A DNA stretch of 64,000 bases from Flavobacterium phycosphaerae (GTDB lineage: Bacteria > Bacteroidota > Bacteroidia > Flavobacteriales > Flavobacteriaceae). This document shows positions 55,657 to 64,000 of this stretch, in pieces. How positions within the stretch are numbered: position 1 is the first letter of the stretch; every line of letters begins with the position of its first letter. A model generated the notes under the pieces. That model did no database searches. It worked only from the letters and a program-made list of their open reading frames with translations, and was not told the DNA's origin. The stretch lies in NCBI RefSeq assembly GCF_010119235.1, contig NZ_JAAATZ010000001.1, positions 1,890,501 through 1,954,500 on the forward strand, in the 5' to 3' direction. Made by a program: the position numbers and the translations under genes.

Positions 55657-57879
55657 CTATTCTTCTTCGGGCAAATGCATGGCTTTTCGCAACAATAATT
55701 CAAACGAAGCTTCTGCCGGAAACGGTAGATTAGCATTCACAAAATTGCCGTTCGGGTCAATAAGGATAAACCTTGGAATGGTTATTACATTATAGGCTTT
55801 GCTAAATCCGTCTAAATCATTGGCATGCCATTGCAACACCGATTTAGATTTGCTTTGCGCCGCGATGTACCATTTTTGAATGTTTTCATCGGTACTGAGT
55901 GCTACAAATTGGATTTTCTCTTTTTTGTATTTCAAAGCAAATTTTTCAAAGTAAGGCGATTGCTGTTTGCAAGGCCCGCACCAAGTTGCCCAAACATCAA
56001 TAAGGACAAATTTTCCTTTTAAGTTAGCCAGTGCTGTCGGTTTGCCGTCAAGACTTGTAGCTTCAAAAGCCGGTGCCTGTTTGCCTTTGCCTAAACTTTC
56101 GGCAATTTTATTGATGTTGTTAATTTTTCTTTGGTAACGCTCACTGCTGAATTGCCCGATATACTTGGCTACAAACTGATTTCGTTCCTCGCTGGTTGAG
56201 GCTTCTTCGATGCTTTTATTCATTTGCCAAAAAAGCATTTTGTCTTTAAACGAGCCTTTCTTCATCTGGGCTATAGCCAAAATAGATTTGGTGTTATCGT
56301 CAATTTCCTGTTTGTTGTTGGCAATCAATTGGCTGGTCAGGTAAGCAAAATACTCTTGGGTGCTCAGCAAACTTTCATCGGTTAATGATAGCTTGGCTTT
56401 GATTTCTTTGATAGAGGCTCCTTCCGGTGTGCTTTGATTAGGATATAAAGCAGCTCTTTTTTTCAAAAATTCATTCCACATATTCAAATACCGCGTGGTG
56501 ATTAACTTTTGGTTTCTTTCGGTATAGTCGTTTTTCGCAATATAGTTGTCAACGGTTTTGAACTTGCCTGAAGCCTGCATTTCTTCTTTCCAATCTTTAT
56601 ACAACGCATTGATGATGATTTCGGGTTTGTCAAGATTTACATTTTCTTCTAAGTAATAAGAAACCATGCTCCAACTTGGTTTTTCTCCATTGCCCATTTG
56701 GTTTTCGGCCAGTCGGGTGCCTTTTAGGGTAAAATCAGATTTTGGCCCATAAATTTTTCCTTCCAGATAAATACTGTCATTGGTTCCGAAAAACACATTG
56801 CCATTGTATTTCTGATCGATAATAAAACTGTAGTTATCGGTAATGATTTTTTTGTCGAATACATAATGAAACGCATTGTCTTTGACCGGAATACTGGCAA
56901 TAGTATCCTGAACGGTGTTGTCAACAATATAAACGGTCTTCATTTTTTCTTTGCTGTCAATCTTGCCGCAAAACACAGTTTTTTCATAATTAGGCATTTG
57001 ATTCGGTCGCAGTAACCAAAATGTTAGTCCACCAAAAACCAGCACCACAGCAACTAAGCTTAGTATTTTAGACTTGTTGTTAAAAGCCCAACGCAACGAT
57101 TTAAAACGATACCATTGAAAGCCAATGTAGAGCAAGACAATACTGATGGTGATGCCCACATAGTCGGAAAAAGTGAACCAATAACCTAAGTCACTGCCTT
57201 TAGGATTTGCTGCTATTTTGGACAGAATTTCATAAGGATACCAAGCGGGTACTAAATCAAACGGAGCCAAGAAAGCAGTTAACAGCAATCCGAAAAAACC
57301 AATGACAATTGACCAAATAAAGCTCGGAATCAAAACTGATATGACAAACTGCACCACGGTAATCAATAACGAAGCCACAAAAAGACGGGCAATGAGATGA
57401 ATGACTCCGGTAAAGGGGAATTCCATTATGGCCATTTTAGGAATGGTGACAATAAAACTCAATAGCCAAGCACCCAATAAAGAAACCGCCATAAACAACA
57501 GTATCGAAATTAGATTGGCGATTAGTATGGTAGTGAACTTGGAGAAATAAATTGAAAACTTATAGGTAGGTTGCGTTTCCATCAACTGCCAGCCGCCATT
57601 TTTATGGTCTAACTGGGTAATGCGACTCACTATAATAATAATCAGTAACGGGAAAAAGAAATCGGCAAACGGCAGTAAGCAGTTCTCTATAAACTTCAGG
57701 TAAAAGTTAGTGGGGATTTCTGTTTTTATTTCGTCAGTAGTTGTAACTATCGTAACAATGCAGAACAACAAAGGAGAAATGATTCCTAAAATAGCGCTGG
57801 TCCAGTAAAATCCGGTGCCTCTTTTTTTGATGTGTTCGGCTTTTAGCGCGGTGATAAAGTGGCTGATATTATTTTTCAT
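55657..57879 (-). CDS. ABC-2 permease fused to a C-terminal thioredoxin
   Basis: 740 residues from the ATG at 57879 (an ATG 5 codons earlier would overlap the ATPase gene by 26 bp). The N-terminal ~275 residues hold six or seven transmembrane helices of the ABC-2 type, the middle (about 290-590) is a soluble periplasmic domain resembling DUF4369, and the C-terminal ~140 residues are TlpA-like with an active-site CxxC in WATWCGPCKQ. It would export something and deliver reducing power on the outside. It partners with the ATPase at 57869-58795. Confidence 0.85.
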   Translation of the reverse strand: MKNNISHFITALKAEHIKKRGTGFYWTSAILGIISPLLFCIVTIVTTTDEIKTEIPTNFYLKFIENCLLPFADFFFPLLIIIIVSRITQLDHKNGGWQLMETQPTYKFSIYFSKFTTILIANLISILLFMAVSLLGAWLLSFIVTIPKMAIMEFPFTGVIHLIARLFVASLLITVVQFVISVLIPSFIWSIVIGFFGLLLTAFLAPFDLVPAWYPYEILSKIAANPKGSDLGYWFTFSDYVGITISIVLLYIGFQWYRFKSLRWAFNNKSKILSLVAVVLVFGGLTFWLLRPNQMPNYEKTVFCGKIDSKEKMKTVYIVDNTVQDTIASIPVKDNAFHYVFDKKIITDNYSFIIDQKYNGNVFFGTNDSIYLEGKIYGPKSDFTLKGTRLAENQMGNGEKPSWSMVSYYLEENVNLDKPEIIINALYKDWKEEMQASGKFKTVDNYIAKNDYTERNQKLITTRYLNMWNEFLKKRAALYPNQSTPEGASIKEIKAKLSLTDESLLSTQEYFAYLTSQLIANNKQEIDDNTKSILAIAQMKKGSFKDKMLFWQMNKSIEEASTSEERNQFVAKYIGQFSSERYQRKINNINKIAESLGKGKQAPAFEATSLDGKPTALANLKGKFVLIDVWATWCGPCKQQSPYFEKFALKYKKEKIQFVALSTDENIQKWYIAAQSKSKSVLQWHANDLDGFSKAYNVITIPRFILIDPNGNFVNANLPFPAEASFELLLRKAMHLPEEE

Positions 57880-58795
57880 CGGTATGTTTTTCATCGGTTA
57901 TAGTCATGAACCATTCTTCTAATCCGTCTAGAATCTTGACTTCATATACGGTGGCATTTTGGGAGATTAAGGTTTTAATAAACTCCGGAATTTGGTCTTT
58001 GTTACCAATATCCAAGGTGAGTTGGTTTTGAGCAATCAGATTTACATTTTTGTATTGCGTGTTAAGTGTTGCTTGCCATTTTGGGGCATCGTCAACGGTA
58101 ACCTGAATTTTACACATACTCGCTGCTTTAGAAAGTTCCTGCATGGTTCCTTCAAAACGCAGTTTGCCTTTACTGATAATGCCCACGTGGGTACACATTT
58201 TTTCTATTTCGCTGAGTAAATGGCTCGATACAAAAATAGTCACGCCCTTTTCCTGATTGAGTTTGATGAGCAGTTTTCGGATATCGATAATCCCATTAGG
58301 GTCTAGGCCGTTTACGGGTTCGTCAAGCAACAGCAATTCGGGTTCACTAAGCAAGGCCATGGCTATCGCAAGACGTTGTTTCATCCCCAAGGAATATTGT
58401 TTGGCTTTGCGTTTACCGTCTCGGGCTAAGTCGACTAACGCCAGAGTTTCCATTACTTTTTCCTCGGGAATGTTGCGGAGTTTGGCAATGTATCTCAAAT
58501 TGTCAATACCACTCAAATGCAGGTATAAAGCCGGCGATTCAACCAAAGAGCCAATTTTTGAAAATACTAACGGGAGTTGTTCCTGTAGAGGTTGGTTAAA
58601 GAGTTTTATGGCGTTGCCCTGTTCAGGGATGATTCCGGTGAGCAATCGCATGGTGGTTGATTTACCGGCGCCATTAGGTCCCAAAAAACCGTAGATAGAA
58701 CCTTTGGGAACGTGGATGGAAATGTTTTCTAATACTTTTTTATACTTCGAATATTGAAAATTCAGTGCCTCTGTTTGGATTATATAGTCAGCCAT
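57869..58795 (-). CDS. ABC transporter ATP-binding protein
   Basis: 308 residues with Walker A GPNGAGKST, Q-loop, ABC signature YSLGMKQRLAIA, Walker B LLLLDEP and the switch histidine in FVSSHLLSE. It is the ATPase of the ABC-2 exporter encoded by the overlapping permease gene downstream. The C-terminal extension (about 220-308) is the usual partner-contacting part. The exported substrate is unknown. Confidence 0.93.
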   Translation of the reverse strand: MADYIIQTEALNFQYSKYKKVLENISIHVPKGSIYGFLGPNGAGKSTTMRLLTGIIPEQGNAIKLFNQPLQEQLPLVFSKIGSLVESPALYLHLSGIDNLRYIAKLRNIPEEKVMETLALVDLARDGKRKAKQYSLGMKQRLAIAMALLSEPELLLLDEPVNGLDPNGIIDIRKLLIKLNQEKGVTIFVSSHLLSEIEKMCTHVGIISKGKLRFEGTMQELSKAASMCKIQVTVDDAPKWQATLNTQYKNVNLIAQNQLTLDIGNKDQIPEFIKTLISQNATVYEVKILDGLEEWFMTITDEKHTDEK

Positions 58796-58972
58796 GATTA
58801 GTGTTTAGTTTCGCTAAAGTAAGGAAAATAATATAGGAGTGTATTTAAAAAGGCAAAGAGTTATGGCGCATGGGTCAGATTAAATTTTAGTTAACTAAAC
58901 CAAACTACCTGATAAATATCATTGAAAATGAGTACCTTTAATTGTAATTTTGAATTTGTTAAATCCTATTTT

Positions 58973-59806
58973 ATGAAAAAGATACTCGTTCCTTTAGACT
59001 TCTCTGAAACTTCGGATAATGCGTTTGTATATGCGCTTGAATTGGCCAAACTGTTTAAAGCCGAATTGGTGTTGTTGCACACTTTTGATTTGCCCATTGT
59101 TGACAGTCAGTCGATGCCGATTAATTATGCCACGATTTACGATGCTATTGAGTTAACCAATTTTGAACATTTCAGAGATAAAATGCCAATCCTGAGAACG
59201 ATGGCCGAAGCCCGAAATGCTGAGCATGTTGTGATGAATCATATCTTGATGGATGGTGATTTGGTGTTCAACATTAAAAAAGTAGTCAAACAAGAGCATG
59301 CTGATTTTGTAGTAATGGGAACCCGAGGAGCCACCGGTTGGCTTGATTCCTTCATCGGAACCAATACCAGCAGTGTGATTTCGGATGTGTCCGTACCGGT
59401 GTTGAGTGTTCCGCTTGGAGCAAAGTATACTAAAATAGAGACCATTGCCTTTACCACCCGTTTCCGTCAAAAAGACATTAAGGCCTTGGAAGACGTGGTG
59501 AAAATGGCAAAGAAACTGAAAGCCAAAGTGAAATGTTTGTATGTAAAAACGCCTTCTTCTGATGTTACGGATGAAACGGTAAAACGTTGGGAATCCCATT
59601 TTGAAGATGAGGATAGCAACCAGTTTTTTGTTCTGCCAAGCGAACACGTTAAAACGACCATCGAAGACTTCTTAGTGAATCAGCAAGTGGATATGCTGTC
59701 TATGTTGACGTACAAAAGAAACTTCTTTGTAGAACTGTTTACCACTACCACTACCCAAAAACTATCACAAAGTTTAAAAACACCCATCTTGGCCTTGCAT
59801 GAATAA
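58973..59806 (+). CDS. Universal stress protein with two UspA domains
   Basis: 277 residues from the ATG at 58973, the start of MKKILVPLDFSETSDNAF; an upstream frame start adds 17 residues with no domain. The two UspA domains follow one another, with the nucleotide-binding GTRGATGWLDSFIGTNTSS in the first; the second lacks the glycine-rich loop and is probably inactive. Usp proteins protect during stress and starvation. The gene is convergent with dnaN, and a terminator lies between them. Confidence 0.88.
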   Translation: MKKILVPLDFSETSDNAFVYALELAKLFKAELVLLHTFDLPIVDSQSMPINYATIYDAIELTNFEHFRDKMPILRTMAEARNAEHVVMNHILMDGDLVFNIKKVVKQEHADFVVMGTRGATGWLDSFIGTNTSSVISDVSVPVLSVPLGAKYTKIETIAFTTRFRQKDIKALEDVVKMAKKLKAKVKCLYVKTPSSDVTDETVKRWESHFEDEDSNQFFVLPSEHVKTTIEDFLVNQQVDMLSMLTYKRNFFVELFTTTTTQKLSQSLKTPILALHE

Positions 59807-59808
59807 AA

Positions 59809-59838
59809 AAACCGCAATCTCTTTCGAAATTACGGTTT
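59809..59838. terminator. Terminator between uspA-type gene and dnaN
   Basis: AAACCG pairs with CGGTTT (6 bp), with AAT/ATT pairs just inside. It lies between convergent genes ending at 59806 and 59862. Confidence 0.6.
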
Positions 59839-59861
59839 CTCGGTATAAAGGTTAGTTTATA

Positions 59862-60980
59862 TTAGTTGTTCAACATTACCGGCATTACCAGCATGGTTAC
59901 TGTTTCGCCTTCATCTAAACCATCAATTGGTGTTAGGATTCCGGCACGGTTTGGCATTGACATTTCCAACATAATCTCATCAGACTGCAGGTTGGTCAAC
60001 ATCTCAGATAAGAATCTGGAGTTGAATCCGATTTGCATGTCGTCGCCTTGGTAATCACAAGTCAAACGCTCTTCTGCTTTGTTTGAGTAATCAATATCTT
60101 CGGCAGAAATATTCAATTCGGCACCGGCAATTTTTAAGCGAATCTGGTGTGTAGTTTTGTTAGAGAAAATCGCAACACGACGAACAGAGTTCAATAACAA
60201 CACTCGGTTAATCATCAATTTATTTGGATTTTCTTTCGGAATTACCGCTTCGTAATTTGGATATTTACCGTCAATCAAACGACAAGTCAATACATAACTG
60301 TCGAAAGAGAAAGTCGCATTAGAATCGTTATATTCAATAGTCACATCAGATTCAGATGCTCCTAAAATGCTTTTTAAGATGTTCAAAGGTTTCTTTGGCA
60401 TGATGAAATCCGCTACTTGAGAGGCTTTTACATCAGCACGGGCATATTTCACTAATTTATGCGCATCGGTAGCTACAAATATCAATCCTTCCGGAGAGAA
60501 TTGGAAAAACACTCCGCTCATTACCGGACGTAAATCGTCATTTCCGGCGGCAAAAATAGTTTTGCTGATAGCCGTGGCTAAAACTTCAGAAGGCACTATT
60601 GTAGAAGAAGGATCATCCAAACTTACTGATTTTGGGAATTCTTCTCCCGGAGCGTAAGCAATGGCATATTTCCCTGAATTCGAGCTAATTTCAATCGTAC
60701 TGTTTTCTTCTACGGTAAAGGTTAGCGGTTGTTCTGGGAATGTTTTTAAAATATCTAATAACAATTTTGCCGGAACAGCCACACTGCCTTTGCTGGTGGA
60801 ATCAATTTCTAAAGTAGCCGACATGGTAGTCTCTAAATCAGAAGCCGAAACCGTTAAGGTTTTGTTGTTTAATTCGAATAGGAAATTATCTAAAATAGGC
60901 AAAGTGTTACTGCTGTTAATAACGCTACCTAAGACTTGTAGTTGTTTTAATAAGTATGAACTCGATACAATGAATTTCAT
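59862..60980 (-). CDS. dnaN: DNA polymerase III sliding clamp (beta subunit)
   Basis: 372 residues, the normal length, with the three repeats of the clamp (MKFIVSSSYLLKQLQVLGSV at the start, and the conserved end PIDGLDEGETVTMLVMPVML). It tethers the polymerase to DNA. The gldG gene lies upstream on the same strand; the order gldF-gldG-dnaN is known from Flavobacterium. Confidence 0.97.
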   Translation of the reverse strand: MKFIVSSSYLLKQLQVLGSVINSSNTLPILDNFLFELNNKTLTVSASDLETTMSATLEIDSTSKGSVAVPAKLLLDILKTFPEQPLTFTVEENSTIEISSNSGKYAIAYAPGEEFPKSVSLDDPSSTIVPSEVLATAISKTIFAAGNDDLRPVMSGVFFQFSPEGLIFVATDAHKLVKYARADVKASQVADFIMPKKPLNILKSILGASESDVTIEYNDSNATFSFDSYVLTCRLIDGKYPNYEAVIPKENPNKLMINRVLLLNSVRRVAIFSNKTTHQIRLKIAGAELNISAEDIDYSNKAEERLTCDYQGDDMQIGFNSRFLSEMLTNLQSDEIMLEMSMPNRAGILTPIDGLDEGETVTMLVMPVMLNN

Positions 60981-61124
60981 CTGAATTTTTTATTTTTTAT
61001 ATTGGAAGATGGAATGCCCATCCACTATCATTTAATGAGGCACCTCGCAGGAGGCATTTCATTTTAAATTATTTTTTACAAATATATCTTAAACTAATAG
61101 ATTTCAAAAAGTTTTTTATCAACA

Positions 61125-62813
61125 TTACTTGCTGTATTTACGCTTGCGCAAAATGGTAAATACGACGCCAAATACCAACAGAATAATAATTGGAACTGCT
61201 ACAGTTACGACTTGCGACGAAGTGTAATTGGCATAGACTTTTTCTTTATCCAAAATCGGTAAATCTACTTCTTTGCTGCGAATGTTAATAAGTCCGTTGT
61301 CGTCCAGCAAATAATTCACGCAATTCATCATAAACTCTTTGTTGGCGTATAAATTATTGGTCCATTTGTCATAGCCCAATTCCAGCGGTTGAAAGTTTTT
61401 ATCCAATTGATTTTTAATGATATCGCCATCCGAAACGACTATCATTTTATTGTCTTTACCAATGCTTTTCCAGGTTGAATCTTTGAAAGGAAGCACTCGG
61501 TTTTCATACATCGAATGAAACTGACCTTCCAATAAAACGGCTACCGGAAAATTACCCGTTCCGGTGAAATCTTTTTGTTCCGGTCGTTCTGATACCATTT
61601 TTAAATTGATTTCCGAAGGCGTCCCGATAAGTTTGGAATATGGAGACGACTGCAATAAAACGGTCTTCTTAATATCGTTTTTCAAAGGTTCAATCGGACT
61701 GGTAAATTCAAATTTGATACCGTCAAGGTTACTCACTATCGGATGTTTAGTGCCCTGTGAAGGATAAATCAGTGGCGAAAAAAACCACGGATATTGTGTG
61801 TATTGTGTGGCACTTCCTTGCTCGCCGGTTGCTAAAGCTATTGGAGTGGCCATGATGTCTTTTATCAAATCAGGACGCAAACGAATGCCGTATTTGAAGA
61901 ACATATCGGTCAAGCCTAAATCTCTTGGAAAAGCCAAATTGGAACCGTTTTGGTTGTACAAACTGTCCATTTCCATATTGACTTGATCCACCAGCCAAAG
62001 TGTTTTTCCGCCATTGACAATAAATTGGTCTAAGACTTCTTTTTCTTCATCGGTAAAGGCTTCTGTTGGTTTGGCAATAACGGCTAAATCGTATTTCTTC
62101 AAGTATTTTAAACTCTCCGTCGGGTTTTTGGCAACCGAGTCTAAAGTAAAGGTTCCGATGTAATAATTATCACGGACGGATTTTACAAAGTCGGCAATCA
62201 GGATGTCGTGCAATTCGCCATTGCCTTTGATTACGGCTACTTTCTTTTGTTTGGTTTTGGCTATAGTATTGATGGCATTGGCAAAAGCATATTCTAAATG
62301 TTGTACTGAGCTTACCACTTTTTCAGCCGTTGACGCACCCATCATGTTTTTCAACAAAGGCACTTTTACCGAACGATTGCCACACGTAGCCACTGCCCAT
62401 GGGAAAACCATTTCTTGGGTTTGCTGGCCTTTGTCATTAACTGTAACGTTAACCGGAGTCATCCCACGGTCAACAAAAGATTGCATGGTTTTGTCTTTTT
62501 GTTCTTCGTCTTCCAGCGGATTGACAAATTGGAAAATGATATTGGGGTTTTCAGCTTTGAATTCTTCTAACAATTGCTGTGTTTCCGTTTGTAGTTTTTT
62601 GAATTCACCCGGAAATTCCCCTTCCAAGAAAACATCAATATAAAGCGGTTCTTTGACTTCGCTTACAATGGTTAGGGAGGTTTGCGAAAGCGTATATCTT
62701 TTATCGGCCGTAAGGTCAAAACGTTTAAAAACAAAATGTCCGGCCAAGTTCAGCACCACAATTAAAGCAACGGTGGTCAGTATTTTTTTGAAGTTATTTT
62801 TTGGCGCGCTCAT
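61125..62813 (-). CDS. gldG: Gliding motility ABC transporter auxiliary protein GldG
   Basis: 562 residues with an N-terminal transmembrane helix, a large periplasmic domain of the GldG/ABC-2 auxiliary type (YIDVFLEGEFPGEFKKLQTE, then KVAVIKGNGELHDILIADFV), and a C-terminal transmembrane helix (VAVPIIILLVFGVVFTILRK). With GldF and GldA it forms an ABC complex required for gliding in Flavobacterium. Its ATG overlaps the last base of gldF. GldA is not in the window. Confidence 0.95.
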   Translation of the reverse strand: MSAPKNNFKKILTTVALIVVLNLAGHFVFKRFDLTADKRYTLSQTSLTIVSEVKEPLYIDVFLEGEFPGEFKKLQTETQQLLEEFKAENPNIIFQFVNPLEDEEQKDKTMQSFVDRGMTPVNVTVNDKGQQTQEMVFPWAVATCGNRSVKVPLLKNMMGASTAEKVVSSVQHLEYAFANAINTIAKTKQKKVAVIKGNGELHDILIADFVKSVRDNYYIGTFTLDSVAKNPTESLKYLKKYDLAVIAKPTEAFTDEEKEVLDQFIVNGGKTLWLVDQVNMEMDSLYNQNGSNLAFPRDLGLTDMFFKYGIRLRPDLIKDIMATPIALATGEQGSATQYTQYPWFFSPLIYPSQGTKHPIVSNLDGIKFEFTSPIEPLKNDIKKTVLLQSSPYSKLIGTPSEINLKMVSERPEQKDFTGTGNFPVAVLLEGQFHSMYENRVLPFKDSTWKSIGKDNKMIVVSDGDIIKNQLDKNFQPLELGYDKWTNNLYANKEFMMNCVNYLLDDNGLINIRSKEVDLPILDKEKVYANYTSSQVVTVAVPIIILLVFGVVFTILRKRKYSK

Positions 62814-63538
62814 TATGATTTCAAAGATTTTAATTTAAACACAGTAAACGATAAAAACAAGAAAGCCACACTCACAAAATACAATACATCGCGAGTATCT
62901 AAAACGCCGCGTGACATGCTTTTGAAATGATAATCCATCCCGATGCGGGCAATGGTGTCTTCAAAACCTTTGATGTAAATGGAAGCTCCTTCAAAGCCAT
63001 AGTAAAATACAAAGCACAAAAATACCGAAAGCAAGAAAGCTACAATCTGATTTTCGGAAAGCGTTGAAGTGAAAATTCCGATGGCGGTATAAGCAGCGAT
63101 TAAAAACAACAGCCCAAAGTAAGACCCCATAGTGCTACCCATGTCGATATTTCCTTCGGGCATGCCTAAACCGTAAATGACATACACATAGACTAGGGTA
63201 GGAAGTAAGGCTAATACAATTAATAGGAATGAACCTAGGAATTTTCCGTTTACAATTTGCCAAATCGATAAGGGTTTGGTTAACAAAAGTTCAATTGTAC
63301 CTTGTTTTTTCTCATCAGAAAAACTGCGCATCGTCACAGCCGGTATGAGGAAAATCAATATCCATGGTGCCAAAGTGAAGAACGGACTTAAATCGGCAAA
63401 CCCGCTTTGCAATATATTGTACTCACCATCAAAAACCCAAAGGAACAAGCCGTTGAGCAATAGGAAAATAGCAATCACCAAATACCCAATGGGCGAACCA
63501 AAAAAGGATTTTATTTCTCGTAATGCGATTGATTTCAT
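62813..63538 (-). CDS. gldF: Gliding motility ABC transporter permease GldF
   Basis: 241 residues with six transmembrane helices of the ABC-2 permease type, including MRSFSDEKKQGTIELLLTKP, typical of this family. It is the membrane part of the Gld ABC complex and starts directly after the monooxygenase-fold gene. Its stop overlaps the gldG start by one base. Confidence 0.95.
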   Translation of the reverse strand: MKSIALREIKSFFGSPIGYLVIAIFLLLNGLFLWVFDGEYNILQSGFADLSPFFTLAPWILIFLIPAVTMRSFSDEKKQGTIELLLTKPLSIWQIVNGKFLGSFLLIVLALLPTLVYVYVIYGLGMPEGNIDMGSTMGSYFGLLFLIAAYTAIGIFTSTLSENQIVAFLLSVFLCFVFYYGFEGASIYIKGFEDTIARIGMDYHFKSMSRGVLDTRDVLYFVSVAFLFLSFTVFKLKSLKS

Positions 63539-63555
63539 AATCTATAATTAATAAT

Positions 63556-63852
63556 TTAAGGTAGTGAAACTACTTTATCCACACTCCATGCCTCGGGTTT
63601 GTCGTTGAATAGTTTTTTAGTGAAAGTCCATACATCATCAAACAAAGCCGATGTTCTGTAATTTTCTAGGTCCTGTTCGGTTTCCCAAAAGCTGTACGTA
63701 AAGAAAATGCACGGATTGTTTTTATCCTGATACAATTCTAAAAAACGATTGCCATTGGCACCGCGTATCTTTTCTTTCATCACGTCAAAATTTTCCAAAA
63801 ACTTTGGAATGTGTTCTTCGTGAAAACTCATTTTAACTATTCTGACAAACAT
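63556..63852 (-). CDS. Antibiotic biosynthesis monooxygenase-fold protein
   Basis: 98 residues from the ATG at 63852 (an upstream start at 63885 would overlap the neighbour). The sequence RIVKMSFHEEHIPKFLENFD to CIFFTYSFWETEQDLENYRT fits the ABM (ferredoxin-like dimeric alpha/beta) fold. The gene lies 4 bp after the SAM hydrolase stop and 17 bp before gldF, so all are probably one operon. The reaction is unknown; the fold also occurs in heme-degrading proteins. Confidence 0.82.
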   Translation of the reverse strand: MFVRIVKMSFHEEHIPKFLENFDVMKEKIRGANGNRFLELYQDKNNPCIFFTYSFWETEQDLENYRTSALFDDVWTFTKKLFNDKPEAWSVDKVVSLP

Positions 63853-63856
63853 CTTT

Positions 63857-64000
63857 CTAATTTTTAAACTCAATGGTAACACCATCTCTATAACTCAATC
63901 CCAATAAGGAAGAAGCGGAACCCACTGTTTCGGGATTGCTTCTGAAAATGGCAATTTCCAAAAAGCCCGCCTCGTTGAATATCGCCAACTTTTCGCCTTC
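63857..64000 (-). CDS. SAM hydroxide adenosyltransferase-like protein, C-terminal end only
   Basis: The last 47 codons of a minus-strand gene that runs off the window edge. The end NEAGFLEIAIFRSNPETVGS with LGLSYRDGVTIEFKN resembles the C-terminal beta-domain of DUF62/SAM hydrolases. These split S-adenosylmethionine into adenosine and methionine. Assignment rests on this tail and on gene order; the rest of the gene lies outside the window. Confidence 0.65.
   Translation of the reverse strand, partial: EGEKLAIFNEAGFLEIAIFRSNPETVGSASSLLGLSYRDGVTIEFKN

Noticed and set aside
61000..61100. Weak hairpin between gldG and dnaN
   Set aside because: The arms match over only four or five base pairs with interruptions, so I could not support a terminator call.
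1..64000. CRISPR array
   Set aside because: I saw no set of regularly spaced repeats; the only tandem repeat is the 12-bp array in hsdS.

Overview
The window is a low-GC chromosome segment from a Bacteroidota bacterium, most probably a Flavobacterium-like member of the Flavobacteriaceae. The evidence is the gliding genes gldF and gldG next to dnaN, a SusC/SusD pair, many lipoproteins with Bacteroidota-type lipoboxes, TAnnTTTG-like promoter elements and an RteC-type regulator. No database was searched; names rest on motifs and gene order.

Layout. (1) 1-6040: four Crp/Fnr-family regulators, one lacking its DNA-binding domain, around a TonB-dependent receptor and an outer-membrane barrel protein. 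FNR-like palindromes sit before the first regulator and before the receptor gene, each 36.5 bp from the end of a similar -7 element. (2) 6041-8155: gene-poor, with a small lipoprotein gene and a secreted-protein gene broken near 7.83 kb. (3) About 8.1-40.8 kb: an apparent integrated island ending at a tyrosine recombinase gene next to tRNA-Tyr(GTA). It holds an excisionase / replication-initiator-like / DnaC-like ATPase cassette (8.8-10.6 kb), a TPR-AraC regulator, RteC, a short LMW-phosphatase, an AbiE-type toxin-antitoxin pair, an HNH endonuclease, and a one-strand defence operon (27.6 to 17.9 kb): hsdM, hsdS, a PrrC-like anticodon nuclease gene, hsdR, a DUF5655 nuclease-like gene, a HipA-like kinase gene and a DUF3037 gene. 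(4) 29.6-39.1 kb, still in the island and visibly GC-richer: SusC, SusD, an S9 peptidase, a four-cysteine DUF6520-like secreted protein, a MauE-like membrane protein and a HAMP-like/AraC regulator, proposed here as one module. (5) 41-64 kb: core-like chromosome with a TlpA lipoprotein, a persulfide dioxygenase/rhodanese plus sulfite exporter pair, a histidine kinase and response regulator, an RND efflux operon, mnmE, an ABC exporter with a thioredoxin fusion, uspA, dnaN, gldG, gldF, a monooxygenase-fold protein and the end of a SAM hydrolase gene.

How it works together. The island combines cell-killing or growth-arrest functions (AbiE, PrrC, HipA-like) with a type IC restriction system whose hsdS shows two possible switching devices: four 12-bp TAEL repeats and a frameshift at a G5 run. 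A motif close to TATGCRATTCGGGAAT recurs in the regulatory DNA of the TPR-AraC/lipoprotein pair, rteC, a small membrane-protein gene, a 41-codon gene and the second AraC regulator. This suggests an island-wide regulon controlled by an AraC-type protein.
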